64,000 nt of DNA from Salvia splendens (taxonomy: Eukaryota > Streptophyta > Magnoliopsida > Lamiales > Lamiaceae), in the NCBI RefSeq assembly GCF_004379255.2, contig NC_056042.1:10959901-11023900 (forward strand), given 5' to 3'. This document shows, piece after piece, positions 37,701 to 49,152 of this stretch; position 1 is the first letter of the stretch; each line of letters begins with the position of its first letter. Below the pieces are notes generated by a model. It worked only from the letters and a program-made list of their open reading frames with translations, was not told where the DNA came from and did not search any database. Position numbers and translations under genes: made by a program.

Positions 37701-39814
37701 AATTGATGATAGGGTGATCAAATAGAGCTAGCTCGCTATATGAAGGAGATGGTGAAGAATGAGCTTCAAAGTTGTCATGATGAAGCACAAAAGTATCTTC
37801 ATATGGAGTCAGGACCAAAATTGGCACTTCTAATTGATGGGAAGTGTTTGATGTACGCATTGGACCCCAGTTTACGTGGAATGCTCCTAAATTTTAGCTT
37901 GAATTGCACAGCCGTAGTTTGCTGCAGAGTTTCTCCACTACAGAAGGCACAAGTAAGGTTCCTAAGGTGGCATCTGCGTGTTTCACATTTTTTATCACTT
38001 TGATAAATAGCGGCTGGACATATAGTTGAGGTATATGCGTAACTGAATCAAAGTATGCCATTAATTGCTTCAGATAGCTTGCCATCATGACATGGATATG
38101 CCTCTTTAGTCACCACTTGTTTATTCTTGTTATTTTGCCAACAACTCTTAAAGTTCCTATTATCATCATCTGTTGATAACAACCCTCACAACAGATGACA
38201 TAACGTTAATTCGGAGTTGATTAGCCCATCAGCCATCATGATCATCGGTTGTCCTCATCCATCTGTTATACGAACTTGGAAGCTGACTTCATCATTTTTT
38301 CTGCTTTCAGGTTACAAGCCTTGTTAAAAAGGGGGCGAACAGGATTACTCTTGGTATAGGTGATGGTGCTAATGACGTTAGCATGATTCAGGCTGCTCAT
38401 GTTGGTGTAGGAATAAGTGGGCAGGAAGGTATGCAAGCAGTGATGGCCAGTGATTTTTCCATTGCACAGTTCCGCTTTTTGACGGATTTACTTCTGGTGC
38501 ATGGTCGATGGTCATATAGTAGAATATGCAAGGTTTGTTCTTCTAGAGTTTTATACCTACCGGATAACATATTTTCATTACAGAAAATTACCAGCATCGA
38601 AATTTTGTGTAGGTCGTTACGTACTTCTTCTACAAGAACTTAACGTTTACGCTCACTCAATTTTGGTTCACCTTCGAAACTGGGTTTTCTGGCCAAAGGT
38701 TCTATGATGATTGGACCCAGTCTCTCTACAATGTCATCTTCACAGCACTGCCTGTGATCATTATTGGACTTTTCGACAAGGTTTTTTGAATGTTTGTTTT
38801 ATCCTGAAACTTATTCTTCGACTTTGTATGTGGAAAATATTCTTGATTTTTGCACGCATTTTCTGTAGGACGTGAGTGCTGCCCTTTCAAAGAAATATCC
38901 CGAGCTGTACAAGGAAGGAATAAGGAATGCCTTTTTCAAATGGAGGATTGTGTTAACATGGGCTTTCTTTGCAGTTTATCAATCACTGATTCTCTACTAC
39001 TTTGTCGTTGCTTCAAGTAAACGAGCCATCAATTCATCCGGGAAGTTATTTGGCCTGTGGGACGTTAGTACAATGGCCTTCACCTGCGTTATCGTGACTG
39101 TCAATCTGCGTCTCCTCATGATGTGCAACACAATCACGAGATGGCATCACATTAGTGTTGGAGGAAGCATACTGTTTTGGTTCATATTTGTCTTCATCTA
39201 CTCAGGCGTGCCCCTACCTTACAAGGAGCAGGTAACATTTCTTGACCATTAATTCCAACACCTCTCATTCAATCAGACGCTAACCATCTGCGTTCGGCTA
39301 CATATTGCGCAGGAGAACATCTATTTTGTCATATTTGTCCTGATGAGCACCTTCTATTTCTACCTCACTCTCATTCTCGTCCCAGTCGCTGCACTTTTCG
39401 GCGACTTCGTCTACATGGGGTAAGACTTAGGACCATTATCCCCCGTCGACGTATATGGTGTTTCATCTCCTTGTTCAATGCAATTTCAGGGTGCAGCGCT
39501 GGTTCTACCCGTACGACTACCAGATCATTCAAGAAATCCACAGGCACGAGGCTGACACAAGCAGGATTGGTTTACTCGAGGTCGGACAGAGCCAACTCTC
39601 CCCAGACGAGGCTCACAGCTACGCTGTAATGCAACTCCCAGGACAGAAATCAAGGCACACAGGTTTCGCCTTCGACTCCCCTGGTTATGAGTCGTTCTTC
39701 GCGTCTCAAGCTGGAGTGTACGTTCCACAAAAGGCGTGGGATGTGGCTCGGAGAGCTAGCATGAGGAGCAAGCCGAAGACGCCGAGAACTCCTAGAACGC
39801 CACAGAGGAATTAA
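28718..39814 (+). CDS. ALA3: P4-type phospholipid-transporting ATPase, ALA3-like (27 exons, 1,223 aa)
   Basis: This flippase moves phospholipids to the cytosolic leaflet, in Arabidopsis at the Golgi/TGN with an ALIS partner, and supports vesicle budding. Exons: 28718-28882, 30345-30410, 31053-31114, 31796-31877, 31975-32085, 32806-32883, 33084-33180, 34097-34203, 34497-34562, 34823-34944, 35038-35119, 35210-35287, 35368-35484, 35595-35735, 35808-35912, 36381-36523, 36596-36697, 36790-36853, 36943-37155, 37289-37454, 37544-37623, 37713-37952, 38311-38532, 38613-38780, 38869-39231, 39313-39419, 39490-39814. The joins give one open frame of 3,672 nt. Motifs: DGET (193-196), phosphorylated Asp in DKTGT (418-422), KGAD (596-599), GDGAND (846-851), many membrane helices, and a Lys/Arg-rich C-tail. 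The PQ-S/Y-R-T N-terminus and the tail match ALA3 better than other ALAs. Intron 21 is GC-AG. Introns 1 and 5 carry MITEs. No disruption was seen. Confidence 0.95.
29400..29588. mobile_element. hAT-type MITE in ALA3 intron 1 (189 bp)
   Basis: It starts CAGGGACGGAGC and ends CCGTCCCTG, which are inverted repeats. It is flanked by a perfect 8-bp duplication CATGGCTT (29392-29399 and 29589-29596), the hAT signature length. It is non-coding. Confidence 0.9.
32296..32504. mobile_element. Stowaway MITE in ALA3 intron 5
   Basis: The left end CTCCCTCCATCCCACTCAAG and the inverse of the right end CTCCTTCCGTCCCATTCAAG form long inverted repeats, both continuing into GATGGCCA. A TA is clear on the left flank and eroded on the right. 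Confidence 0.85.
37624..37712 (+). other. Non-canonical GC-AG intron 21 of ALA3
   Basis: The exon ends GAAGATAAG and the intron begins GCAAGAG, the usual context of plant GC donors. It ends GATGATAG. Without splicing the frame runs into a stop about 26 codons later. With it the protein reads [14 protein letters not shown], matching the family. No GT donor nearby keeps the frame. Confidence 0.8.
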
Positions 39815-40075
39815 TCATCCTCAATATTGCACCCACCCGCTTTTTCATATTTATTCCCCACCCTCAGTTTCTATATATAGCAAATTTTAAATTCGAATGT
39901 ATCATATCACAACAACTATAGCAATTTCTCATGCTATAAATTTTTGTTTCATATTTATTCCCCACCATCTTTGGGAATTGCCAGAATATATATACATTCA
40001 TCTTTCTGAGGTTTTACAAATATCTTCCTTTGTCTTATTTGAATTCGTGTTTCAGTGAACACCATAGATCCAAAA
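39815..40075 (+). other. 3' flank and UTR of the ALA3-like gene
   Basis: About 260 bp, AT-rich, with a repeated phrase (TTTCATATTTATTCCCCACC at 39841 and 39948). No exact polyadenylation signal is claimed. Confidence 0.4.
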
Positions 40076-41003
40076 TGGTTTCATTCTACACTCAGGCTTT
40101 GAAAATGAGATTTTTTTTTGTTTGCAGCATTGTTACGCAAACCGCGTTTCACGTATGTGTTTTAAAAATGCATTTTGCGTACGCATTCATACTTCAAATT
40201 ATATCTACCCAAAACAAAAATAATTGATTGGTTATCCGGACAGACTTAGCAGTTAACACGCTCATTTTTCCTACCAAAAATAATAATCTTTTATTTTAAA
40301 TATTTAAAATGAATTTTATTTTCTAAAAATATCTAAATTTATTTTCTACTGCATAATAGATTAATAGTACTTAATGTATAAAACTAACAATTTTTTATTT
40401 ATACTCATGTGATTAGTTATATTATTAATGTAAAATTAAAATAATTTAAAGGGTAATGTGTGTTTGAAAAAATATTATAATATTTTTTATTGAATGATTT
40501 CATTTATAGCAATATCTAAGTTTATTAATAATAATAATAAAATTCTCATTTTATACTTTGTCATTACGTATATTGTTATGAAAGAAATAATTTAAAGGGT
40601 AAAAATGGGTTTTTGAAAAATACTGATTGAAATATTTAATTTTAAATATTATGAATGATTTTTATTTTGTAGAAATATCGAAACTTATTTTCTTAAAGGT
40701 ATAGTAATAAATAAAAGTAACAAATTTTCATTTATAGGTTATATTATTTGTATTAAATTAAAGAGTTGTAAAAGAACCTAATTGCTTAAAAGAAATTAAA
40801 ATTATTAAACATATTTTGATATGGTGAATATTTAAGTTATCCACATGAGCAACTATGCAACTAACTCAATCTAATTTCAAAGCTCGATTAATTTTGAGTT
40901 GAGTATGTGTGTATGTACGCGAAATCCATTTTAAAAACGCAATTTGAATACGCTGCAAACTAAAAAAAGTCCCATTTTGGGGACCTCTTGTGTAGAATGA
41001 CCT
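40076..41003. mobile_element. Non-autonomous DNA element with imperfect terminal inverted repeats
   Basis: The left sequence (TCATTCTACACTCAGGC..., then TTTGCAGC and ACGCAAACCGCG) is mirrored on the right (inverse: TCATTCTACACAAGAGGTCC, then TTTGCAGCG and an ACGC-rich part). The interior is AT-rich and non-coding. Superfamily and target duplication were not resolved. Confidence 0.55.
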
Positions 41004-41867
41004 TGAAGTAGGAAATACGACGCATAATGCCCATTTTTATATCAATTGATTTCACTTTTCCATGGATTTAGTCATTCTCGAGAGCAATTGAAGGTCTAGA
41101 CTTAGTGGCAAAGCCATGCTGGGTCCAAGGGTTACTTACATGTTTCTTTTTTAATTTTTAATACGTAAATTATTAAATTGCAGTTTAATTCTCCATTTAT
41201 GTTTACTTTTATGTAAAAAAATATATTTAAACTAGTCAGTTTATGTAAATATTTAATTTGGATTTTGATTCCCTATTTATATCTAATTATGTAAAATTTT
41301 AATTTTATGATCACAATTTATCACATAAAGTAGTAATGAATTTCATTCACATATACATATATGTGTTTTTAATCTAAGATTTTTACAATATAAGAATAAA
41401 AAATAATTATTGAACATAAAAAAATATATAAAAAATTACTAATACCGGTAAATTTAATGTTAAATGATGTTTTTTATAATTCTTCAGTTATTTCGAACAA
41501 TATGTATCTCTACTCTCTATTGCTATCATTATTCATATTTCTTTTGTAACCTCTGCTCATATCACAACTATTTTCAGCGACATTAACACCAAAAAATACT
41601 CTATATCTTTAAACCCCTCTCTCATTCATACTTACAAATTAGGGTTAACTGGCTTCCTACTCCGAGCAAGACATCATATATTTTGGGGCACGAGTATAAT
41701 TAAGAATTAAAGTTGGAAGAAATAAATATACTCCGTATAATAGTACTTTATACCACACAAATATAGATTTATGAGGGCGGGAGAGTTTGAATTTCTGGTG
41801 AATACCATTAGATATAATTGTGAAGCTGAGACATCATATACGATACTTCACTCATAATGGTTCTTGA
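41004..41867. other. AT-rich intergenic sequence
   Basis: No gene, long repeat or clear element was recognised on either strand. Confidence 0.5.
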
Positions 41868-42384
41868 CTACGTACTCCTATTCATTATAGCTTGATGTAA
41901 GGTTGTAAGATCCATCCGGATCCGTCTTTTCGTGCTTACAACCTCCATAACACCGAAGAAGATTATTAATACAAGAAACAAGAAGACGATAAGGAAAACT
42001 AACCCAACAAGATCACCAAGTGATAGTATTTCCTTGGGATAGGTCATGCTCAAGGAGAGTCCATAACTCACTGCAATGCATACATACCATCGACAGAAAC
42101 ATAGTATACATGGCTACAAACAAGAAACCGAAGAGTTTACTAGTTATTCCAGTGCTAATGATAAAGATTGTGACGAGGGATGAAGCGAAGGCAGCAGCAT
42201 TAGCACGAACAAAGTATGTGTATGTTTTGGGATGAGTAGATGCCATCACTGATTTTCCGGCAATGTTTGATGATGTGTCCTCTTGCCACACGCCGCCCGG
42301 TGGGCAGACGACTGCTTGGAACGCCATGGTTGCTATCAGCACCACCACCACCATTGTCGTGTCATTGAAATGGGGGATCCATTT
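41868..42384 (-). pseudogene. Ankyrin/PGG-domain membrane protein, 3' exon (ITN1/ACD6-like), frameshifted
   Basis: The family comprises plasma-membrane ankyrin proteins linked to stress and defence signalling. A splice acceptor (ATTGCAG) ends at 42385, and the exon encodes the PGG domain: TTMVVVVLIATMAFQAVVCP, then PGGVWQE, then two or more hydrophobic helices. Near 42080 a 4-bp tandem duplication (TATGTATG) shifts the frame. The family-like continuation VSYGLSLSMTYP and a further helix lie in the new frame, ending at 41868. The duplication is too short to be an intron. With the 5' exon far away beyond a 5.5-kb MULE, the gene is probably dead. Confidence 0.8.
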
Positions 42385-43556
42385 CTGCAATACTGACCGG
42401 CTTCACAAAGTACGTAACATTCTTACAATTATTCTTCGAGTAATTTTGTCTCGGGAGCTCTCATTCAAGATATCCTTCTCTGTATTGCCCATCGAAGATA
42501 TCCTTTATTTTATTGCTTTTCACCAAGTATAGTATCATCTGAGATATTCATGCACTAATGTCGTTAGTTGGGGGCAATATTATAATATATACACAGTAAT
42601 AATATAAACACGAATGACGAAACTATGCATTCAATTCTATAGGGTGATATTCAAAATTATAAAGTAAATTGCACATCCTTTGTCCCACAAACTTTGTATG
42701 GGATAACTGCCTTAAAAGACACCAACTTTGCCCAAATTTCGATTTTTCCCACAACCTATAAAATTGGCGTATAAAGTCACCAACTTTTGTCGGGTTGCTG
42801 GTATCTCCCAAATTGACCCGACCCTGTGTTTTCCGGTAAGTAAGTGTCTCATGTGGCATGCCTGAAAGTTGACGTGGATGTCATCGGAAAAGGGGTGAAA
42901 CGACGTCGTTTCTAACACCTAAAACGACGTTGTTTCACCCCTCCAACCTGCAATTAGGTTTAAATCAAACCTAAAATCGATCCCGATTTCAAACGCACCC
43001 AAAATCAAAGGCCATCATTCAAATCGCGATTCAGCCTACAAATCTGCGACAATATCGAATTTCCTTCCATCTGTGGCGAACGATTCACCCGTAACAAGGT
43101 AAGATCATAGCATCAATTTTAGGGATTGGAATCCCGATTTTTGAGACATCACATTTGAAATCCCAGATTTTGAATATGCGATTGATTCTGTTGGTGTTTG
43201 GGTTCGAGTTAGGGTTTGATTGAGGGTTTAGGGCTTGCTTGTAATCCCGATTTAGGGTTCAATTTTGAATATGCTAACTTGTGCAATTGGCAATTGGTAT
43301 TTAGGGTTTATAATTGTGTTTTTGAAATCCCGATTTTTGAATTTGCAATTTAGGGTTGTGTTGGTTTTAGGGTTGAGTTTAATGTTCAATCCAGATTTAG
43401 GTTTCAATTTTGAATATGCGAATTTGTGGTTCCCGAATTGTGGTTGGATTGGGCGATTTTGAATGTGCAATTGGCAATTGGTATTTAGGGTTCATGACTG
43501 TGGTTTGAATGTTCAATTGTGTTAATAGTTCAGGATGATTGTGGTTTTGGTGTAGG

Positions 43557-43973
43557 ATGTCCACGACTTCCCAGAATTCGAGCAGAATGACTTGGCCGAG
43601 GTTTGAGGCAGTAGTCTGTGAGCACGGCCTTGAAGCTGATGTGGTGACATCAAATACAGATGCCAATCCCGGACGACGCTTCTATCGTTACCAAGTCTGG
43701 AAAGAGGACGATTGCAAGTTCTTTCGTTGGATTGATCCATCGTTGTCACCGAATCAAGAGTACTTCTTTAAAATATTGAAGATGGATAGGGACAACGTGC
43801 AAAGAGCATTGAGAGATAGAGTTGCTAAGCATGATGCGCTTGACGAGAGCGTCCGTTCCAAAACCGCTGAAGTTGAAGCACTCCAAGGTGTTGTTGCATA
43901 TTTGCATCGTCAAAACCGGAACTTAAAGGTTGTCATTTGCATTTTATGTATCGTCATTTGGATACTGTCGTAG
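43557..43973 (+). CDS. GRF-type zinc-finger protein with coiled coil and C-terminal membrane tail (138 aa)
   Basis: Function unknown; such small GRF ORFs are common in plant MULEs. The frame starts at ATG 43557, 10 bases after the last upstream TGA in the region, and ends with TAG at 43973. Residues about 15-55 carry a GRF zinc finger: CEHG, TSNTDANPGRRF, then CKFFRW. The usual third ligand (FYGC) is Tyr here (FYRY), so zinc binding may be impaired. Residues about 75-120 look like a coiled coil (RDRVAKHDALDESVRS, VEALQGVVAYLH). The last residues (VVICILCIVIWILS) form a membrane segment. It is intact, while the transposase on the other strand is broken. Confidence 0.75.
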   Translation: MSTTSQNSSRMTWPRFEAVVCEHGLEADVVTSNTDANPGRRFYRYQVWKEDDCKFFRWIDPSLSPNQEYFFKILKMDRDNVQRALRDRVAKHDALDESVRSKTAEVEALQGVVAYLHRQNRNLKVVICILCIVIWILS

Positions 43974-44220
43974 GTTATCTAATAGAACTCCAATGTAATA
44001 GACTATGCAAGTTGAACTCCAATGTAATGCACTACGGAACCACATCCTTGTAGTAATTTTTCCCCTATGAATGCATTGAGTTATGAGTTCAAATATAACT
44101 TATTTACTCACACCAGATTTCAATGGAAGATGTTATACCAACATATACCTGTAACTCTAAATGTGCATACCATTTGAAGCTTTTGGTGTAGTAACTTTGT
44201 AATGATGGAAATTGAAAGGA

Positions 44221-44303
44221 ATTGTTGGTATATGTAAGTATGGTGTAAGTTTGCAAAGACAATTGTTGGTATATGTAAGTATGATGTAAGTTTGCAAAGA
44301 CAA
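44221..44303 (+). repeat. 41-bp tandem repeat, two copies
   Basis: ATTGTTGGTATATGTAAGTA...GCAAAGACA is repeated directly with one mismatch (TGGTG/TGATG). It lies between the GRF ORF and the transposase inside the MULE. Confidence 0.85.
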
Positions 44304-44728
44304 TTGTTGGTTAAATCAAACCTAAAATTGCACATAATAGTGTGGTGCCACAAAAAACATGGTTTACACATAATTTAGCACCCAATCACATATAGTTTTG
44401 TGCTCCCAAAACACATGGTTTAAGACATAATTTGGTGCTCACTAAAAAAACATTGTTTTCTTCCAAGTACATTTGTTCCAAATTCCAAATACACATAAGG
44501 GGTCTTCAGGGTTCTTCAACCATTGTTGTTGTTGCTTTGCTGCGTGGGGATTGAGCCATCACCTGCTCCACGGCCTCCACCACATCCTCCAGTACGGCCT
44601 CCACCACAGCCTCCCATTCTTCCACCTCTCCCCGTTATTGCGGTGGTACCACTTTCTGCAATGGATGGTGTCTTGCGAGGCCTTCCCATCTTGGCCTATA
44701 AGTTGAGAACTTGCAATGTTAGAAATAA

Positions 44729-47703
44729 CTAGTAACAAAATAGAGCTAAATGTTGATTAAAACTAGAGTTTAATACCTTTGGCTTAGGTTGCACTTCGAC
44801 TGGCTCGTTTTTGCAAGTTCTGGAGTTGTGGCCTTCTTGGAAACACTTCCGGCATGTCATCACACATATCTTCTTCATTCTGTTGGGTCTGGCTGGATCC
44901 TTCTCTAATGGATCCCTCCTTCTAACCTCCTTCGGCCTGCCGGGCATCTTCTTCACAGGTGGAGGTACAACCGGGTACCCCTCCGCCTGAGGCCAGAGCT
45001 TCTCTCCATTCAATGCTGGCAACCCATATCCATATGCCAACTTGTACTTGCTCAAGGAGAAGTATTCATGGACATAACCATCAACATTATGTTTGAGGAA
45101 ATGAATAGCAGCGCATGCATGAAGACAAGGGATGCCAGTTAAATCCCATTTCCTACACCCACATTGCCTTAAGGAAGGAGTCACTACAAACTTATCCTCA
45201 AAGTGACTAACTTCTAATTTTCCCCCAACTGCAGGAATAGTAGTACAGTTTCTACTTTCATAAACCATGGCCTCAATTTTTTTCCTCACTTTTGGACACA
45301 CAGTTGAATTGATACCACCACTCTCCATTTCTACACTGTTTCTATACAGTCTCTCCATGAGTGTGGTTCTCATTTCATCTAGCATGTCTAACACATGCTT
45401 ACTCCTTGCCTCCAGAATATAAGCATTGAAACATTCACAAACATTGTTTAAAATGGCATCAGAGCAATTGCCAGGTGTTAGAAAAGCCTTACAAAATCTG
45501 CAGGGGTTCTTGTCCATTAAGTCTGCATAAGCCTGTCCATCTTCCTTCTCCAGCTTTCTGCATGCAATCTCATACTCTTCCATGTAAGTACTTCTAACCA
45601 GCTTCTAGAAAAGCTCAAAAGTGGACCTTTGTGTGTTTTTTTCCAGTTTGCATATATATGCCTTGCACAGTTTCTTTGCTCAGCAAATGGAAGTAGACTC
45701 TGAACTGCATTTTCAAGTCCCTAGTAAACACCATTTTAAGTGTCAACATGAGAAAATAGACAACAAATAACAAATTAGACAACATAGCAAATAAGTTAGC
45801 ATAGTATATACCTTTTGTTGATCACTGATTATGGTAATTCCTACTCCCTCACCCAAGGTTAACTCTTCAACAAGTATTTTTATGAACCAAGTCCAGCAAA
45901 CCTCATTCTCAGCTTCCACCACTGCCCAAGCAATGGGATACATTTGGCTGTGTCCATCAATCCCTACAGCTGTTAGCAATATGCCACCTAGATATATCTT
46001 AAGGAAAGCACCATCTAGACCAATCACCGGCCTACAACCCTCCTTGAAACCCTTCCTTAGACCACTGAAACCAATGTACAAAGCCTTGAATATAACACCT
46101 ACATCTACATGTAGTTCAAACCTTCCTTCTCTGTCAGCCTTACCCAACTCAAGCATATAGCTCCTCAGCTTTGCGTAGTGAGCTTCCACTGTTCCCCCCA
46201 GCATCTCAATTACCTTTCTCTTAGAATGGTATAACCTCCACTTGGTTGCATCAAATGCAAACCGCTGCATCAAATCCTTACCCAATTCCTTGCAACTGAA
46301 CTCTGATCTAATTCTAAACACATGCAAATATTTTCTGGCAATCCAATTAGAGGTCACAATCTTGTTTCTCATAGCCCTTGGACATGTGTGATCCGATTCA
46401 AGTTTCTTTATCACAACAGTACCATTCATCTTCACTATACTCCCAGAACAGAACCATTTGCAAGGACTCCTACCTCAAATGCCTTCCTACTTGCCCTTTT
46501 AAAGTGTATCTCCCAACCATTCTCAACTGCATGGTCTGTCAGAGCATCCCTTGCTTGAAAACCATCAATAAATTCCAATACACAGTTTCAAATTCTTATG
46601 ATCACACCGTGGATCATACATCACTTTAGCATGCCTTTCCATCCTTCTTCTCCCTTCATCCTGGGAGTCAGTTGAGCTAGAGTAGATATCACCTTCTTCA
46701 GAATTCTCATCCTCAGACACATAGTCACTTTTCTTCCCTCCACTGACTAGGCCATAGAAGATGTCATCAGTAACAACAAACTCTTTCTTTTTGCTGTCTT
46801 TTGCTTTCTTCCTTCCCTGTGTGCATTCCTCATCCTCAGACACTAACTCCTTAGCATCCATGTCATCATCAGTTTCCTCATCTTCAGAAGATGGTATATA
46901 ACTCCCATCATCCTCACTTTCCTATCGCATACCCACTCCCGTACTATGATCAGCCTTGTCTCCCTCAGATACATTTGGAGCTCCCACCTCAGCATCCAAA
47001 TCCTCAGCATCATTATTCCTACCTCCCACATCCTCACCCACACTCTTACCCACGCTTTCAACCACTGACTTCTGGGAAGACTGGAACAAACTCTTCTTCA
47101 CACTACTTTCAACACTCTTCTCCACAATATGTTGGCTAGAAAGTGATTTTAACTTGCCAGCCTTTGAAGTTGTTTCCTTTCTACTCCTTGTAGTATACTT
47201 ACTCTTATTCACAGACTCAATATTACTCATTCTCACTGACTCAAACTCTTCCACTCTATGCATGACAGCTTCATCACCCATAGTGTCTCCCCCACCCACT
47301 GATTTATCTTCATCAATGTGCTCAAGGCCATCCTTCTTCCCACCAACAACATACATATCACAAACTTGTTCCTTAACTGTGATTAGAAACTTCAGCATTA
47401 ACATCACCTCTGCATCACCTTTGATGTTAATAAACTCCATTCCCCATTTTCTCTTGAAGCTAAGTCTATCCCAGCTATCTAACCCTAGTTTGTTCAGTTC
47501 ATCCACTAAGTCGAAGTAACCAAATCTATCTGGATCAAACCCCCACTGCCTTCCCACATTCCCCCACCTATGTATTTCTCGCATATCTTCCCATCTGGAA
47601 TGAAATTCCCCCCATGGTAAATCCGAAGCAGAAAAGGCTTACTGAAAAAATCAAAAAACACAACCAAAGCATGTTCAAGATAATGTAAACTAAATTGATG
47701 CAA
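44729..47703 (-). pseudogene. MuDR-type MULE transposase with PB1-like, MULE and SWIM domains, degenerate
   Basis: From 5' to 3' on the minus strand: a PB1-like domain (47640-47300, RIYHGGNFIPD and VGRQWGFDPDRFGYFDLVDE in shifted frames); a low-complexity acidic linker (47300-46570); an N-terminal MuDR zinc region (46560-46380, including CKWFCSG and HTCPRAMRN); the MULE catalytic domain (46435-45770, with IGLDGAFLK holding the first Asp and GITIISDQQK the second); and the C-terminal part (45583-44760), which has the SWIM finger CGCRKWDLTGIPCLHACAAI and a CCHC knuckle. Frameshifts near 47560 and 46470, a probable intron or gap at 45790-45730 and a stop/frameshift near 45610 break it. Confidence 0.88.
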
Positions 47704-48223
47704 ACTGAAACCCTAAACCCAACACTTTTGCAGTAAAAAGGGCAAACATATGCTTACAGGTTCGGATTCGGCTTGTCTGGGAAGAAGCCCGGCCACATCT
47801 CCATGTCGAATAAACCTTACGCACAGCTCGTCGCCCGTCCGTCGCCTTTGCAATTAATCCTATGGACTCGTCGTCGTTTGCTCGTCGTCGTCTCGCGCGT
47901 CGTCGCAAGCTCGTCGATGTATGTTAACTCAATTTGGGGAGAATTGGGGGAACTAAACCCTAATTACGCGTTATTTCATTTTTTAAATTTTGTTTTTTAA
48001 GTTTGTTTTTTTATATTGCACAGTCAATAATTGTTGCCCATGTTAGCCGCCACGAGACGCCACTTCAATTAAATACGACACGTCAGCTCACTCTTTCGCC
48101 GAAAAAATCATCATGGGAAATCGGCGACTAAATGCAAAGTTGGTGACTTTATACATCAATTTTATAGGTCGTGGGAAAAACCAGAATTTGGGCAAAGTTG
48201 GAGCCTTTTAAGGCAGTTATCCC

Positions 48224-49152
48224 TAAGAAAAAATAGTACTATACTACTATTCCTTTTGTCGCACCATAAGCTACTTGTATATTCATTTCTCTTTTGATCA
48301 AATATAATACTTTCTCCCTCCACAAAAACTCATCTTATTTTATCATTTTGAGATGTCCACCTAAAATAGTTCATTTCTTAAAATGGAAAGTTTCTCTCTT
48401 ATATTTTTCCTACTTTTTCTCCTCATCTCTCTTACTTTACAAATTTCTAATTAAAACTTGCGTCGTCCACAAATGGGATTATTTTTTATGGACGGAGAGA
48501 GTACAATTATTCTCTCAATCCTTATTCTCTATGCACTTAATTTTTTAAACATCATTTTCTTAAATCACGTTCCCAAAAAAATGTCTCAGCTTAGGGAGTA
48601 TGCACGGTAAATCAAAACGCTTCGTTTAAGCATGAGCTTTAAAAAAGATAAAAATATAATGTTAGATGAGTTAAATAAAAATAAATAAAGACAAATCCTT
48701 GGATAAGTGCACGACTCACGCACAATTAAGAGAATTACTTGTTACCATATATAATTCTCATGTATGAATGAGAGAATTAATTGCAATGACTATGTTAATA
48801 ATTAAGGAGATTAAATATTATCTATATGGACACCTATGTGCATATACGGTATACCTGCGGTGGTGCACACAAGAGAATGTCTATACAATAGATAAATTAA
48901 GAGATAATAAAATAAAAGGATTGATTTTTGGTCAAAAAGAGAAATTGCCTCATTTATTTGTGATATCCCAAAAATAATAAAGTAAAAAGATTGATTTTTG
49001 GCCAAAAGAGAAATTGAGTCATTTAATTTGTGAATTATATTGAGACGAGAGTAATACTCCTACATGTTTTGAATATAAAAAATGGGGATATTGTATACAT
49101 ACAAATTCATCAAATTCAAAATACAAACAAAAGAGGTTGGTTTAATTACCTA
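48224..49152. other. AT-rich region with a Stowaway MITE; no gene seen
   Basis: Apart from the Stowaway at 48308-48503, the rest is AT-rich. A repeated phrase (AAAGGATTGATTTTTGG and AAAAGATTGATTTTTGG, about 75 bp apart near 48915 and 48987) is the only other structure. Confidence 0.5.
48308..48503. mobile_element. Stowaway MITE
   Basis: The left end TTTCTCCCTCCACAAAAACT and the inverse of the right end ACTCTCTCCGTCCATAAAAA are imperfect inverted repeats with the Stowaway consensus. It is about 195 bp and AT-rich. Confidence 0.7.

Larger units (their letters stand above)
42700..48223 (-). mobile_element. Mutator-like element (MULE) with long inverted repeats
   Basis: Terminal inverted repeats of about 88 bp (42700-42787 and 48136-48223), beginning GGGATAACTGCCTTAAAAG, differ at only a few positions. 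Inside are a minus-strand MuDR-type transposase (decayed) and a plus-strand GRF zinc-finger ORF. I could not find the expected 9-11-bp target duplication next to the ends, so the flanks may have been altered. It separates the two pieces of the ankyrin/PGG gene. Confidence 0.9.

Noticed and set aside
42070..42090. A tiny intron explaining the frame change in the PGG exon
   Set aside because: The extra sequence would be 17 bases or fewer, far below any plant intron. A 4-bp TATG duplication explains the shift exactly.
47690..47908. Arg-rich small ORF at the 5' end of the MULE transposase region
   Set aside because: Low-complexity reading of CGTCGT repeats with no family resemblance. At most it is transcribed leader.
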